Of a stretch of DNA of 64,000 nt, positions 28,761 through 41,352 are shown piece after piece. Location: positions 73,444,624 through 73,508,623 of the forward strand of contig CM049308.1 of NCBI GenBank assembly GCA_026874595.1, written 5' to 3'. The translations under genes were made by a program, and so were the position numbers. Each line of letters opens with the position of its first letter. Position 1 is the stretch's first letter. Origin of the DNA: Sipunculus nudus (lineage: Eukaryota > Annelida > Sipuncula > Golfingiida > Sipunculidae). Below the pieces are notes generated by a model. It was not told the DNA's origin and did not search any database. It saw nothing but the letters and a program-made list of their open reading frames with translations.

Positions 28761-28950
28761 AAAAGTGCCTGAGAACCATGCATTTTTTTATTTTGGCCTA
28801 ACTGTACAGTCCTATTTCAGTGAAGCCCACATATACAAAAGTGAGTAAACTACGACGTCCTTCACTGACATTTGTGACTCATCAATACTGATGGACTGAT
28901 ACTGGTAATTACATCAGAGCAATAAAAACATACATCTGATAGTGAGGTTA

Positions 28951-29316
28951 CACCAGCATCAAGGATGTCCTGGCCCTATCTGATAAATCATCAGCACCAC
29001 ATGTACACAGACCAGTGACTCATATACTGTATGATACAGTGCTGATAAAAACAAAACACTGGTGGAACACTTAACTAACAAACTGAGCTATTACCAAATT
29101 TAATCTAGCTGAGTATATACCACACAAGGTTAACACCAGCATCAAGGATGTCCTGGCCCTATCTGATAAATCATCAGCACCACATGTACACAGACCAGTG
29201 ACTCATATACTGTATGATACAGTGCTGATAAAAACAAAACACTGGTGGAACACTTAACTAACAAACTGAGCTATTACCAAATTTAATCTAGCTGAGTATA
29301 TACCACACAAGGTTAA
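28951..29316. repeat. Perfect tandem duplication, 2 x 183 bp
   Basis: 28951-29133 and 29134-29316 appear identical base for base over the whole unit (starting CACCAGCATCAAGGATGTCC). The absence of divergence means either a very recent duplication or an assembly artefact. Non-coding. Confidence 0.9.
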
Positions 29317-29368
29317 CAGTATACCAAGGAGTCACCATCCACTGATTTTATGATCTGGGCATTGAACA

Positions 29369-29776
29369 GGGTCTTGATAATAACTGAAAAGTACCAAAAA
29401 GTACTGAAAAGTATACATATAAATTATTATACCCAAAAGTATACCGAAAAGCACTGAAATGTGTACTAAAAAGTACCCAAAAGTATATTTGGGATATTTT
29501 CTGGTATGCTTTTAAGTCATTTTCTATACATTTTTGTATTTTTTTTGTATACTTTTCTGTATTTCTCATTATATTTTCTGAATGATTTAATAGGACGTTA
29601 AACAGTTTGTAAAGTACATTTGGGACACTTTCTGGTATACTTTTAAGTAGAGGTTTACAAAAGCATACCAGAAAGTGTCCCAAATATACTTTTGGGTACT
29701 TTTCAGTACACATTTCAGTACTTTTCGGAATACTGTTCGGTACATTTCAGTACTTTTCGGTAATTATCAAGACCCC
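29369..29776. mobile_element. hAT-like MITE, 408 bp
   Basis: Terminal inverted repeats GGGTCTTGATAATAACTGAA (left) and, inverted, GGGGTCTTGATAATTACCGA (right). The 8-base flanks ATTGAACA and ACTGAACA agree at 7 of 8 positions, the target length of hAT transposons. The interior consists of AGTAC/GTACT-rich subrepeats and a strong hairpin in which AGTACATTTGGGACACTTTC and its inverse lie about 15 bases apart near 29615-29686. The 121-codon open frame across it on the minus strand is made of these subrepeats and is not a gene. Confidence 0.7.
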
Positions 29777-31780
29777 ACTGAACATACATCAGGGCTGTAA
29801 CCACTTACTGGTGCACCAGTAAACAGGCATACAAAGTCAGAAGTTGGGTTGATATTGTCCCTCTATTGACACATTGATGATACATAACCATCCAACAGAA
29901 AGTCTAACATTTAACCTCCAGTGTTTAAACTTTAATGATAGTAAGCAGCCTAACCCATATGAGGTGAAACATCATTGGCCAGAAATACCCCGAGTTTTCT
30001 TTTAATCATCAAACATGTTTTTACAACAAATTCCAACCACTATTGTTTACAATATGAGGGATTTGAATGGCCTTCATAATTTCTGGCCATTCATGCCATA
30101 GCTGGGATTTTGAGGTTAATATAAATATTACATTCTGACTTAGCATGGAGGATGGCTACACTACTAAAGTTAGGACACTGAGAAACATTAATTGAACACT
30201 ATTATTAGTATTTAACTTAAGACCTCTTTGATAAATGCACATACCTATAATTTATAGTTAATTTAAAATAAGGACAAAAAATTGAATATACCACTTTAAA
30301 AATCAGGCAAGCAAATTGTAAATTCTAACAAATTTGCAAACATCTTTAATAGTTCTCAGTCTGAGTGATAAAAAGTATATATATTGTGCAATAAAAGTTA
30401 TTTTATGATAATATATTCCTTAAGTCTTAATAAGATGAATCATAGACAGTTTTATTTTCAAAATGTAATGAATTTAAGCCAAACTTATACTGGTCATTGA
30501 GAAACCAAGAATCAAATACAGAAAAAGAGTGCTCTCATGATAACTCACTTGAGACATTAATGCCAATTATGACTAAGTTTGAAGTGTGTTTTGCTAGCTC
30601 ATGTTTGTTTGTTTTGCAAAGTACCAAAGAGACTGTTTGAGGAAGAAATTAGCAGGCTCCGTAACTGGCAAAAAACAGAGTTCTTCTTTACATGAACTGG
30701 TGAATGGGACTGGCAGACAGCGGACCTGCAGTAAGTGGCTTACTTTACATCAACTGCCTGAGGCTGCCTGAACAAGATCAACCGCAGCAACACATACCAG
30801 TCCCTTAGTCCTAACCCTAGTCCAAACACAATAACAATCATTATACAACTTTCAATCAGTGGCCAAGTTTATCAAACTAATACCTGTGTTAGCTCAGGTT
30901 GCCTTTCAGTCTTTCATTATATGGAGCGCTCAGCCAAGCAGTGGCATGATACAATACATGCCGTCTATGTATGTAACCTTGTGAAAAAGCACCATTATGC
31001 CACACTTAACTGAAACTATGTAGCCTTGGTTTTTCCCTAGATAACAGCCACAAAAGACTGGTAGCATACAGCTCCTACTTCTTTTGCTGAATACAGTAGT
31101 AACTAGTATGTGTCTGATGGGGGGGGGGGGGATGTTCATGACTGGCAGCTTGCTAATGGAAGCTGTGGTAAAAGTCAGCTGTGATATTTGGCAGGAGTCT
31201 GGCAATCAGGCGTCCACGGTAACCAGGTAGTAACCAACGGGGACCAGACAGGCTGGGAATGCTAGATAGACTCCTGCAAAATACTTGTGGCTACCAGAAA
31301 CATTCAATAAAAAAAGAGAATATTTTGTGATCAATAGTCTCATGTGGCCCAGCACATGGGAAGAATTACAAGCCATGACTAACTAAGCACACAGACCCTA
31401 GGCCAAGGGTATCTGCCTGCTTCACCAAGGCCTCCTGTTAGTAGTTTTGATTTTCAAGGACAGCCCAGGCTCCTAAGTACAAATCTATACAAGACCCCTG
31501 ATTTTTAAAGACTCATGCAAGGCTTCAGTTAACTTAACAACCAGCAGTCAGGAGGACAAATAAATGGTAACAGTTACTGACTGAACAGACAGCTCACCTA
31601 AAATGTGAAAGGAACCAGTCAGTTTGCCAGGGCGCAGTTCTCAGCACAGCACACAAATAGTATTTTTGGTCAGGGCATACCCTCCCAGCTGATATACAAC
31701 AAGTAATAGTGACAAAATGAAAGGTGTTTGTAATTTGTCCCCTTCAATGGCTCGATTAATATTGTCATAGCCACTGTAAA

Positions 31781-32545
31781 CAAGGGACCCATGGGTCACG
31801 GCGCTCAGCTGAAGTTTGAAATTTTTGCAAATGCAAAATATGAAAAATATTCTATTGTAATGTTTTTCATATATATAAGGCTAAGCATATGAGAACCTAA
31901 GAGGAAAGGGGCCCTCATACTTGGTTATATTAAAGATCTAAATATATGATTGCAAACTAATACTCTGACAAGACTGTCATGAAGAAAAATAGTAAAAGTT
32001 TGGAGATACTGTGATGCATATGAAAAATTTACAGATGGACAGGCAAGTGGACAGAATGGACTAATACCTTTATTTAACTATCAAGGGAATAATGCATTTA
32101 AGTTTATATATGAGCCTATTTTTTGGCATATCCACTTTTTCCATAAATATTTTTTATCTGATTCATTTTTTTTTTATTTACAAGATTTATAAAAAACTTA
32201 AAATATAAGTTAAAATATTAGAATTCTAAGTTGCAATCATTATATATCCAGAGTGTAGCTCATATTGGGTCATGTTATGCATACATATATATTTTATTAT
32301 TTTTAAGTCACAAATGTTTAAACTGAATTTAAAAGAAAATAATGCCACAACATGGCATCTACAAGATTATTCCTTGTATCACTATTTAAAAGTTTTGCAC
32401 ATTGGAGTTTTCAGTACATGCTTAATTTTATTCAACGAAATAAAATAAAAGATTCAGTAAATTTGATAAAATAAAAACATCTTTTCAAATAAAATATACA
32501 CACTGTTTGTTGGTTGAATGAGGGACAAACAATATCATTGTGATA
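31781..32545 (+). mobile_element. Repeat family A, copy 4, 5' fragment
   Basis: Begins CAAGGGACCCATGGGTCACG and continues for about 750 bases matching the 5' half of copy 1 (for example AGTTTGAAATTTTTGCAAAT and GAGGGACAAACAATATCATT). It stops where the tandem array begins and has no 3' hairpin. Confidence 0.8.
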
Positions 32546-34215
32546 ACTAGACATCTCTTGGCACCGCAGGTGCCAGTGTATCCCCAGACATAGTAGGCCC
32601 CCCCTTTAAGAATAGGCCCCCATTTTTAGCAGCATATACTGACTGTTGGCAAGCAATTATTGTTTCCTCCATCTATCAATCCACAACCTTTTTGAACATG
32701 TTGGTCCTGTGACCTTGACCTTTGACCTCATGACCCCAAAATCAATTTGGGTCTTGCTTTTTCCATGGGACATATATGAGTCAAGTTTGAAATCTATACA
32801 TCCATAAAAGCAGGAATTATCATCCAGAAACTAATTTTTTGACAGGTGGCTCCTGTGGCCTTGACCTTTGACCTTGTGACCCCAAAACTGATATTGATCA
32901 TCCACTTTTATATATAAATCAATAGAGGTCAAGATTTATTGATGGGCCATATATATAAATGGTTTGAAATCCATATATTAATCCAAGCTTGAATTATCAT
33001 CTCGGGAACTAATTTTTGGACAGATGGCTCCTGTGACCTTCACCTTTGACCTTGTGAACTCACAATTGACAGGCATCTTCCTCTATTGGCAGGGGAACTG
33101 TATGTGCAAGATGAAAGTCTGAGATGAAATGTTTGGCTGAAAATGCATCCACAATCTTTTTAAAGATGTGTCCTGTGACCTTGACCTTTGACCTCATGAC
33201 CCCAAAATCAATTCGGGTCTTGCTTTTCCAATGGGACATATACAAGTCAAGTTTGAAATCTTTACATCAATAAAAGCAAGAATTATCATCCAGAAACTAA
33301 TTTTTGGACAGATGGCTCCTGTGACCTTCACCTTTGACCTTGTGACCTCAAAATTGATAGGGTTCTTCCTGTCTTGGCAGGTGAACTGTATGTGCAAGAT
33401 GAAAGATCTGAGATGAAATGTTTGGCTGAAAATGCATCCACATTTTGTTAAAGATGTGTCCTGTGACCTTGACCTTTGACCTCATGACCCCAAAATCAAT
33501 TGGGGTCTTGCTTTTTCCATGGGACATATATGAGTCAAGTTTGAAATCTATACATCAATAAAAGCAGGAATTATCATCCAGAAACTAATTTTTTGACAGG
33601 TGGCTCCTGTGGCCTTGACCTTTGACCTTGTGACCCCAAAATTGATATTGATCATCCACTTTTATATATAAATTAATAGAGGTCAAGATTTATTGATGGG
33701 CCATATATAAGTCAGGTTTGAAATCCATATATTAATCCAACCTTGAATTATCATCTCGGGAACTAATTTTTAGACAGATGGCTCCTGTGACCTTCACCTT
33801 TGACCTTGTGACCTCACAATTGACAGGCATCTTCCTCTATTGGCAGGGGAACTGTATGTGCAAGATGAAATGTCTGAGATGAAATGTTTGGCTGAAACGC
33901 ATCCACAATCTTTTTAATGATGTGTCCTGTGACCTTGGCCTTTGACCTCATGACCCCAAAATCAATTCGGGTCTTGCTTTTCCAATGGGACATATACAAG
34001 TCAAGTTTGAAATCCTTACATCAACAAAAGCAAGAATTATCATCCAGAAACTAATTTTTGGACAGATGGCTCCTGTGACCTTCACCTTTGACCTTGTAAC
34101 CTCAAAATTGATAGGGTTCTTCCTGTCTTGGCAGGTGAACTATATGTGCAAGATGAAAGATCTGAGATGAAATGTTTGGCTGAAAATGCATCCACAATCT
34201 TTTTAAAGATGTGTC
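32545..34215. repeat. 754-bp tandem duplication with internal ~150-bp subrepeats
   Basis: The sequence starting TCCTGTGACCTTGACCTTTG at 32705 recurs at 33459, a period of 754 bases, with high identity to about 34213. Within each unit, degenerate subrepeats of about 140-180 bases each open with a GACCTTKACCTTTGACCTYR block, giving ten such blocks in all (near 32711, 32858, 33033, 33178, 33324, 33465, 33611, 33789, 33931 and 34078). Short open frames on both strands repeat at the same 754-base spacing and are products of the repeat. Confidence 0.88.
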
Positions 34216-35155
34216 TGTCATGTGTCATTTAAAACTGTACAAGTCTGACAACATGATACAGAGCTGATGGCTGATTTAAGTGTACAAGACCCACTGACTG
34301 ATCAATATATTTCTCCTGAGTGAAATAAAATAATGTCATGTTTTTATCAGTGTTGAAATGTGAGAGTGGTACTGCAAGCAGCTCTCTAGAAGTGTTTCTT
34401 TTATTACCTCATAATTCTTAATTTAAATGTTTTCAATAGATCAATTTATAGATGAATTCCTATGTCTGCATTAAGCCAACAAAATATGTTTTGTTATAAT
34501 TTAATGAATTCACAGAAAGTCAGATAGTAAGAACACCTATTGTTTCCATTATTTAAATTATAATCAAAAATAATAACAGTGAATAATTTACGTGGAGAAA
34601 AACGATTAGCAATCACTGCTAATTAGTACTGCAAAATGATTAGCAATTAAACTTGGATCAACATTTTCAGCATTGTTTATACTTGAGCCTTTAACATGTT
34701 ATGAATGGCTGCAGAGACCTATTAAAATATACAAGTAGAACCAACTTTTTTGCAAAAACTTATTTACAAAATTTAACTAATTTTCATAACAAATATATCC
34801 AAGCTAATACTATGAGTAGTCATAGCAATACAATATTGTTGTAAGAGGCAAAGGACTAGGTGTACATTGCATAAACCAAAATTGTTTAAATTCATCAACT
34901 CAAGATCCAAACTGTTCAAACAGTCCTATTGTCTGGAGTTTCTAATTAAAATGACTTCCTTAATTTCATTTTCCTTGATGGGCTGGTCTACCTCCATATC
35001 TGAATCTTAATGTCTGGTGAGTGGTCATAGCTAATCAAAACAGGCTAATGGTTAGCACCTGACCAGAATTTTGTGGTAAACACCAAATCAAGGTAACATA
35101 TTCCCTGAATAATATGTTTCATCTTTATGATGTAATTGTGTCAGATGTTCCTTAC

Positions 35156-35247
35156 CTCACCAAATGCACCTCTACCGATGATCTTCAGTGTTTCAAAATC
35201 TTCCCTGTGAAGTCTCAACTGCCTGATCTTATTCACTATTGGTTTGG
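35156..35247 (-). CDS. CDC42BP (MRCK/gek ortholog): MRCK-like kinase, coding exon 2 (glycine-rich loop)
   Basis: Residues 60-90. The exon opens after a polypyrimidine tract and AG with the two bases that complete Ala60. It then reads through [18 protein letters not shown], the N-terminal kinase extension, into the ATP-binding glycine-rich loop IGRGAFGE (residues 83-90). The donor is GAG|GTAAGG in phase 0. The glycine loop is complete except for the Val that follows GE, which begins the next exon. The 6.1-kb intron upstream (35248-41352) is otherwise non-coding. Confidence 0.96.
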
Positions 35248-37025
35248 CTGAAAAAAAAATCAAAAACATGAAAAATGACTGTTATAACATGTCACATAGT
35301 GAGTTTATTTGAGTTTATAACCAGGGCAGCAAAACTGATGTAACTCCATGGTAAAAGTTAGCTGCTATCTGAAGATGTGGTAACATCACTGATTTGTATG
35401 AACCAGAGGACTATTATAGTAAATATTCACCTTAATTAAAGGTTAATAAGTACTGTCATTAATAAAAAATAAACATTGCACCACTCCCCAGTTGTCCTGG
35501 CAGATCATAACCTGGAATATAATAATACCAGTTATGACCTAGACTTACTATAAATGAAAAATACAGTACAGTGTTATACTGATTGTTCAAACTGGTTGTT
35601 ATTACTCTACTTAACATTTTAATATATAAATCTCATATTAAAAAAAATAAAGGCAAATCAGGTCTTGCATATAATTATATTATTATATGCAATATGATCT
35701 CTACTGCTGGAGGAATGAAAGAATATCATTATCAAAACAATATTCAGTGATTTTTAAGTTATACTTAGTCTGGAAATATGATGCCTCAGATAAACACAAT
35801 GAAGAGATCTTTAGAGCTAGTGTTCCAAACCACCAGTGTACTGGGTACTGTGATAAATAAACACAAAGAGAAATATTGAACATAACACTCTCCCAACTAC
35901 ATAAAAAAGTTATGACCAGACTTCAGGGCTTCCATTTGACCATATTTAAGGATTATCCCAACACCCTTCATGGTGTGTGACCACTGACTATATATTAACA
36001 AGAGAAATGTAATGTATCACAGTAAAAAATTTCTGTAATGCTCTTTATAATAAACAAAGCTTTATCACAAATCAAGTTTTATTCTTCAGATTTTATATGA
36101 GTGAAATAGAAATTCACAAATCATGAAACCTATGTGACTGAAACATTTTGACAAATGACTTATTCATATTTAGCCATTTCTTTTGTGATTTTCAGGAGTT
36201 TCATAAATCAAGGACTGTGCCAGTTAATTTAGCATTTCCGCTTGGCAATACCAAAATAAGCTGAAAAGTAAAGAACATTTCAAGGCCTGCAAAGTGCACT
36301 GAATCCTGTGGTATTCAAGATTTATAATGCCTGATACTGCATCCCCATTCACCCACAAGAACACTTTTCATGACAGTTCAAGCCATACCTAATACCCAGC
36401 ATATCACATTACAATGTAGGGCCAGGTTTTGTGTGCTTTTTATTAAGGTAATGTTATTCAACTCTTGTCCTACTGTTCAGCTTAATATTCCAAGTCTTGC
36501 CATTCAGTGAGTGTGTGTATGAACCTAGGCATAAATGCCGCCTGTCTCTTCCTTTTTGTGGCTTGGATATATCATCTTGCTGTCAGCAGAACTTATCTGT
36601 GGCTGCCACATTCTGTCAGGGGATCAGTATATCATACGCTATTGTTACCCACATGCTGACCTTGTTCACCTGCAGGGCCTGGTGGCTAAACTAACAGAAC
36701 TATAGTACACAGATTTCTGCCTGGCTTTTGACTTCCCTGGCATGGCCTTTTGTGGGATCAAACATACATTAATAATATTGAAGAAGCCCCCTATTCAAAG
36801 AAACTGACAATGCATGACAAAAGCATCACCTCCTAATGGTCATAAAATCAATCGTACTGCCTGACCTTGCACCCTTTGTGTTCTGGGTGACTGGGTCCAT
36901 GGATTTCGCAATCTTGTGGCCATCTTTTTCAAAGAATATAGGATATATCGGATTTGTTTGAATATAAAGCCATATACCAACTAAAATATATCCTTCCTGG
37001 GCTGAACTGTAAATTATCACATGAC

Positions 37026-37440
37026 ATTTAAATCAAAGGAATGTTTAGGAGTGCTGATTTCAATGTTTTTACTTTTAATTAATTTTGAATGCTTTGACAA
37101 ATTGGTGTAGAAAATGAAGTCTGGATATGTCACTGGTATTTTTACTATTAGATATGCATTTCCTGTCATAATAACAACACCTGCAAATGGGCAATATTTT
37201 TAAAAAGACAGTACTGCATACTGATTCAGTACATTTTACATCAAAGGAATGTTAAAGAGCCCTGATTTGAATGTTTTAATTTTGAATGTTTTACAAATAG
37301 GAGCAGAAACTGAAGTCTGGATATGCCACTGGCTTTCTCTAATATAAGATATATGCATTTCCTGACACAATAACAATACTGTAAGTAGCCATTTTATATT
37401 TAAAGAGACAGTAGTGATTCAGTACTGGTAAAGCTCAATA
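37026..37440. repeat. Diverged tandem duplication, ~208-bp period
   Basis: ATCAAAGGAATGTT occurs near 37032 and 37240, followed in both copies by GCCCTGATTT-like, AGTCTGGATATG, ATATGCATTTCCTG and GATTCAGTAC blocks in the same order. The copies differ by many substitutions and small indels, so the event is old. Confidence 0.75.
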
Positions 37441-39049
37441 AATCCTGCCTGTAGGTAAACACCTTATGTTAAGTACAAGTAGCCCTGTTTGACACCTGAA
37501 GCCCACCTTGTTGCTTTGTTTACTTGTATTTCACATGGCAGGTCCTCTTGGTAATATATCATACACTTACAACATGTTTGGCATACTGGACCAAGGCTAC
37601 TGGACTTGTTTGGCCATGTACTTTACAGTAAGCTAGTGATGGATCTGTCAACCCTGTGAGGATGGCGATTTGGTGCCATGTGAAACTGTACTCAAAGGAA
37701 ATCATTCTCACAAATCATACTTGATTTCACTCATTTTGATCTGACAGTATATACAACAATAGGCCACAGCTGTGATCATTTGTCTTTGACATTGGAATAA
37801 ATGGCTATGATTACATGGATGGCAATTTGAAGTCATACTTCAATAGATCTGTACTTTAATATGATTATAGTAATTCTGCCACCTGCTATATTTCAGTGTA
37901 CTACAAATATCACAATAGCATTGTTATTAAGTTATGTAATGTTGCATTCTTGATTTCAAGAAAAGACACAACTTGTTGTCTTGTTCTAAGGAAAAACATC
38001 CAAATTTAATTATCCCCAAAAAAAGAAATTTTCAAAATGCTATGTCACTGCACTTGCTAAATGGGCAATTTGTAATCATGGTTGACAAAATGCAAGTTGC
38101 TTGTGAACAGTCTTCAAGGTTTATTCACCCAGGGACAGGTGCAGCTCCTCCATCAAGCACATCAGTTTAACATAATGTTATCTGGGCACTGACACTTAGT
38201 GACAGCACAAAGCACAGCTGAAACCTTGATAGAAGATGATCTTTCGTTTTAAATATTTTCACAGACTTATAATATAAAATGATTTTATAAATAAAAGCAG
38301 GTGGTGATGGGGCCAAGAAAACATGAAGGGACTGCTTAGTCATAGTACTAGTATCTAACAGGATAATTCTGAGAAAGTTATCCTGCCTTTTTTGTTACCT
38401 ATATAGACTAGCAGCCCAGTTCCAGTAAGTCTGTGTAACAGATGGACAGCTGGGGACACACACTCCTCCGGGATATAACTAATGGACAGTGAGCCATGAC
38501 CTTCTGTTGAATTAATCATCTGGCCACATTATGTCCCTGTAATGCACATTATTTGTCAACAAACAAAGGGACAAATAGAAAGATAAAGATTAATTATGAT
38601 AATTATCAGTGTCTGAGACTCTGGAGCTGAAGGATTGTTGTGTAAACCAGAAATACAGTATATCACCTTAAAGGCCTGAGTTTACCAGGCTAAAATTGAA
38701 TATCAACCCCACAAAGCTTCTGGGATAGGATCATACAGTATTACAAAATACAGTTAACGTAAAGCATTTGAAGTGGATATGAACAGAAACTGGAAAAAGC
38801 TAAACAATTTAAATACCTTTCCACTGCTAACGTCATATGCTATGCCAGGGCATAAATTTGTTTTTTTATAGTACCAGAAATAAAATTCTGATCAATACTT
38901 TGTCTACCATATTCCTTATTGAGCATATCAAACTTAGACCAATGGACTATCATGTACATTTAAATATCAATTCCAAACAAAATTAGAAATTTTGTGCAAT
39001 GTGCATATTCCCTTTAAAACAGACCCCTTTCTTCTGAAGCATATATCGA

Positions 39050-39420
39050 CACTTTATAAGGTCAAGGTCACCAGTTCAGAACTCATCTGAGAACTAAAAC
39101 CCTTTGTACATAACAAAATTTGAAGTAAAAAATATATATGGTGTTCATTAAAACCAGGGTTGGGAATGTGCCGGTAAAATTATAGAGTTCCATATAAAAT
39201 AGAAACCTATGTTTGTTTATACACTTGAACTTCAGGTTCAAGGTCACCAGTTTTGAAACTTATCTGACAACTTATTATCCAAAATATTTCACTTTGTTTT
39301 TTAGAATGACCCATCAATCCATTCTATTCTTTAGAAAATTTTTTTATGTGATTTTTACCATATATGGAAATGTAAGAGGTCAGGGACACTCTCATAGTGT
39401 AAAGGTCATAACCCCCCATT
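39050..39420. repeat. Degenerate repeats with GGTCA motifs
   Basis: CAAGGTCACCAGTT followed by a TCATCTGA-like block occurs near 39062 and again near 39239, about 177 bases apart, with a further AGAGGTCAGGGACACTCTCA near 39376. Possibly related to the 32.5-34.2 kb array; the relationship is weak. Confidence 0.4.
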
Positions 39421-41352
39421 AATACAGGCTTCATCCTATGACCTGTATTGTTTTAGCAACCTCCCTCTGATGGACTGTCTGATGGGGTGGTGCAACCAGG
39501 CTAAAGCCTTAGCAAGTGAGATTCCCCGACTTTTAGTCTGCGAATACATTAAGTGGCTCTTGGCCAACTTTGCTCAGCTCTACCTGATATAGTGTCAAGG
39601 GCACTGCTGCATAATTTAAAAATATGTTATGGCCATCTACTAATCCACCAATATTGTTAACAAATATAAAGTTCTCCTTGATTTGGATGATAAATGGCAG
39701 ACTGCTGACCTGTTGGCTAAACTCTACAAAGCAGTTTCTGTAATGAGTAGATTGTTACGGTATTATCTCCCCCCCCCCTTTCCCAAAAAGGAAATTCACT
39801 GTGTAGCAAGTATATATGATAAATATCACTTGTTTCCTTTTGGAAATGAAAATGTAAATAATATGTGGGTGAAAATGGCATAAACAAGAAACTGTAAATA
39901 ATTTCCAGGAAGCAAAACAAGAGTTGTTTATGTGTACAAAATCATGGAATGTTATCGATGAGTGATTCATTACATTAACATGCTGTCTGTAGGGAAGAGG
40001 CCCAAAATGCAGTAACACATTCACTGTGCATGTCAATGATGACATCACATCAGTGTAAGATAAAATCATAGCAAATTAAACCGTGATCTGCCAGGGTATA
40101 CATAAATATCTAGTATGGTCTGATAAGTAATGTTTTATGCATCATGTTTCCAGTGTCACAAATTGTCAAAATACAAGTTTACAACCTTTCAGCCTCCTAT
40201 AAATCAGTGCAAAACTTCAAAAAAGAAACTGACAACAATTTGTAATTATTAAAGACATACACAATGAAAAATTTCACTGCAGATTCATAAACCTCCAAGG
40301 CTTTATTTACACTGTCACATGGCTGAGTATAAATTTAATGTTTACTATGTGTTAAACCAGGACAGTTATAAGGCAGTTCAGGGGCCAGGGACATTCAATT
40401 CTGATTACTGATAAGTAATATATATGCAATTGTTATGTTGCTATGTTTACAAGTAAATATATTACACAGATCTGTCCTTCAGGAGTTGCATCATATATTC
40501 TTTGCAATTCATACATAAAGTTGCCATATTTAATTTTTTATTTCTGGTAAAACTCATATTTTTTCAAAAGATGTACACTACCACAAATTTCTATTAACCT
40601 ACCAAATTTAAGTCTGAAGATGTTCAGACTTCACAAGGACTTACTTAGTTAGATTATTCATTTAGAAATAAATAAATTTTTTTTGACAGTTAAAAACAAA
40701 TCTTGAAAAAATAATTAATCTTTGTCTGTTCAAAAATGTTGGCAGATGTGTATGTTTCTAATAGTTAAATCATTTTTACTGCTGATACTTTTTTTGATAG
40801 CATAGTGGCTCTTAAAGCTGTACTTGGAATTACAAAAATCACAATTCCTACCAATATACAACAGTTCCAAAGAATGTGCATGCATGTACATGGTATTGTC
40901 CAATGTCCATCTGATCAGAAGAACCATGTCATGCCTACCAAAAAAGGCCGAGCACTTTGTTAAATGCACTTTACTTGTTTTCCTTTGATCTGTAGCATAT
41001 AATACAGTTATACCCATACCATAAACACATATAAATTTAAACAGAATAATTTGGAGCATAGTAGGATGTAACTTTCCCACAGTTCATCCCCAAAACAAGA
41101 GAGGACCCAGACCTTTGAAAAAGATGAAATGGCACAAAAAAGGTAAAACATGAATGAATTATATTGCCCATATCATACAAGATTAACTATTGTTACAACA
41201 TTGGTATATAAATAGCAACATGAAGGTCCAATGGCTTCATGCGAGTCAAGCATATCAAGTCTTCCAAGGTAGCTATAGAGTAAACTTCATATTTCATCAT
41301 ATATATTCTTTGATTAAAATCAAATATAACAAATGACACACAATGTACCCAC

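Larger units (their letters stand above)
26536..28798. mobile_element. Repeat family B MITE, copy 1, interrupted by family A copy 3
   Basis: The two halves (26536-26833 and 28761-28798) together make a complete family B element like that at 61905. The terminal inverted repeat begins GGCC (AGCC at the left here) and runs through GGTTTGGTTCTCAGGCAC, opposed by GTGCCTGAGAACCATG at the right. Both flanks are TAA (26533-26535 and 28799-28801). A 3-base TWA duplication with G-rich TIR ends is characteristic of PIF/Harbinger. The interruption is the family A element at 26834-28760. Confidence 0.85.
14565..35155 (-). other. MRCK intron 2, repeat-filled
   Basis: A 20.6-kb intron accounting for a third of the window. 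It hosts the TA-flanked MITE at 14.8 kb, the foldback element at 17.6-19.4 kb, family A copies at 20.4 and 26.8 kb (the latter nested in a family B MITE), a TIR element at 25.7 kb, a 183-bp perfect duplication at 29 kb, an hAT-like MITE at 29.4 kb, another family A fragment at 31.8 kb and the 754-bp tandem array at 32.5-34.2 kb. The remaining spans (about 15.8-17.6, 19.4-20.3, 23.4-25.7, 29.8-31.7 and 34.2-35.1 kb) show no gene or clear repeat. Short G-runs occur at 17332-17346 and 31120-31131. Confidence 0.85.
35248..41352 (-). other. MRCK intron 1
   Basis: 6.1 kb, phase 1. It contains a diverged 208-bp tandem duplication at about 37.03-37.44 kb and degenerate GGTCA-containing repeats at 39.0-39.4 kb. 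A C-run lies at 39770-39779. The remaining stretches (35.25-37.0, 37.45-39.0 and 39.4-41.35 kb) show nothing I can support. Confidence 0.8.

Noticed and set aside
29348-29713. 121-codon minus-strand frame
   Set aside because: Lies within the hAT-like MITE and consists of translated subrepeats.
33060-34170. Repeated short frames with a KVKVTG motif on both strands
   Set aside because: They recur every 754 bases with the tandem array and exist on both strands; products of the repeat, not genes.
39050-39420. GGTCA repeats as a second receptor-binding array
   Set aside because: Only two or three diverged copies without palindromic or direct-repeat geometry.
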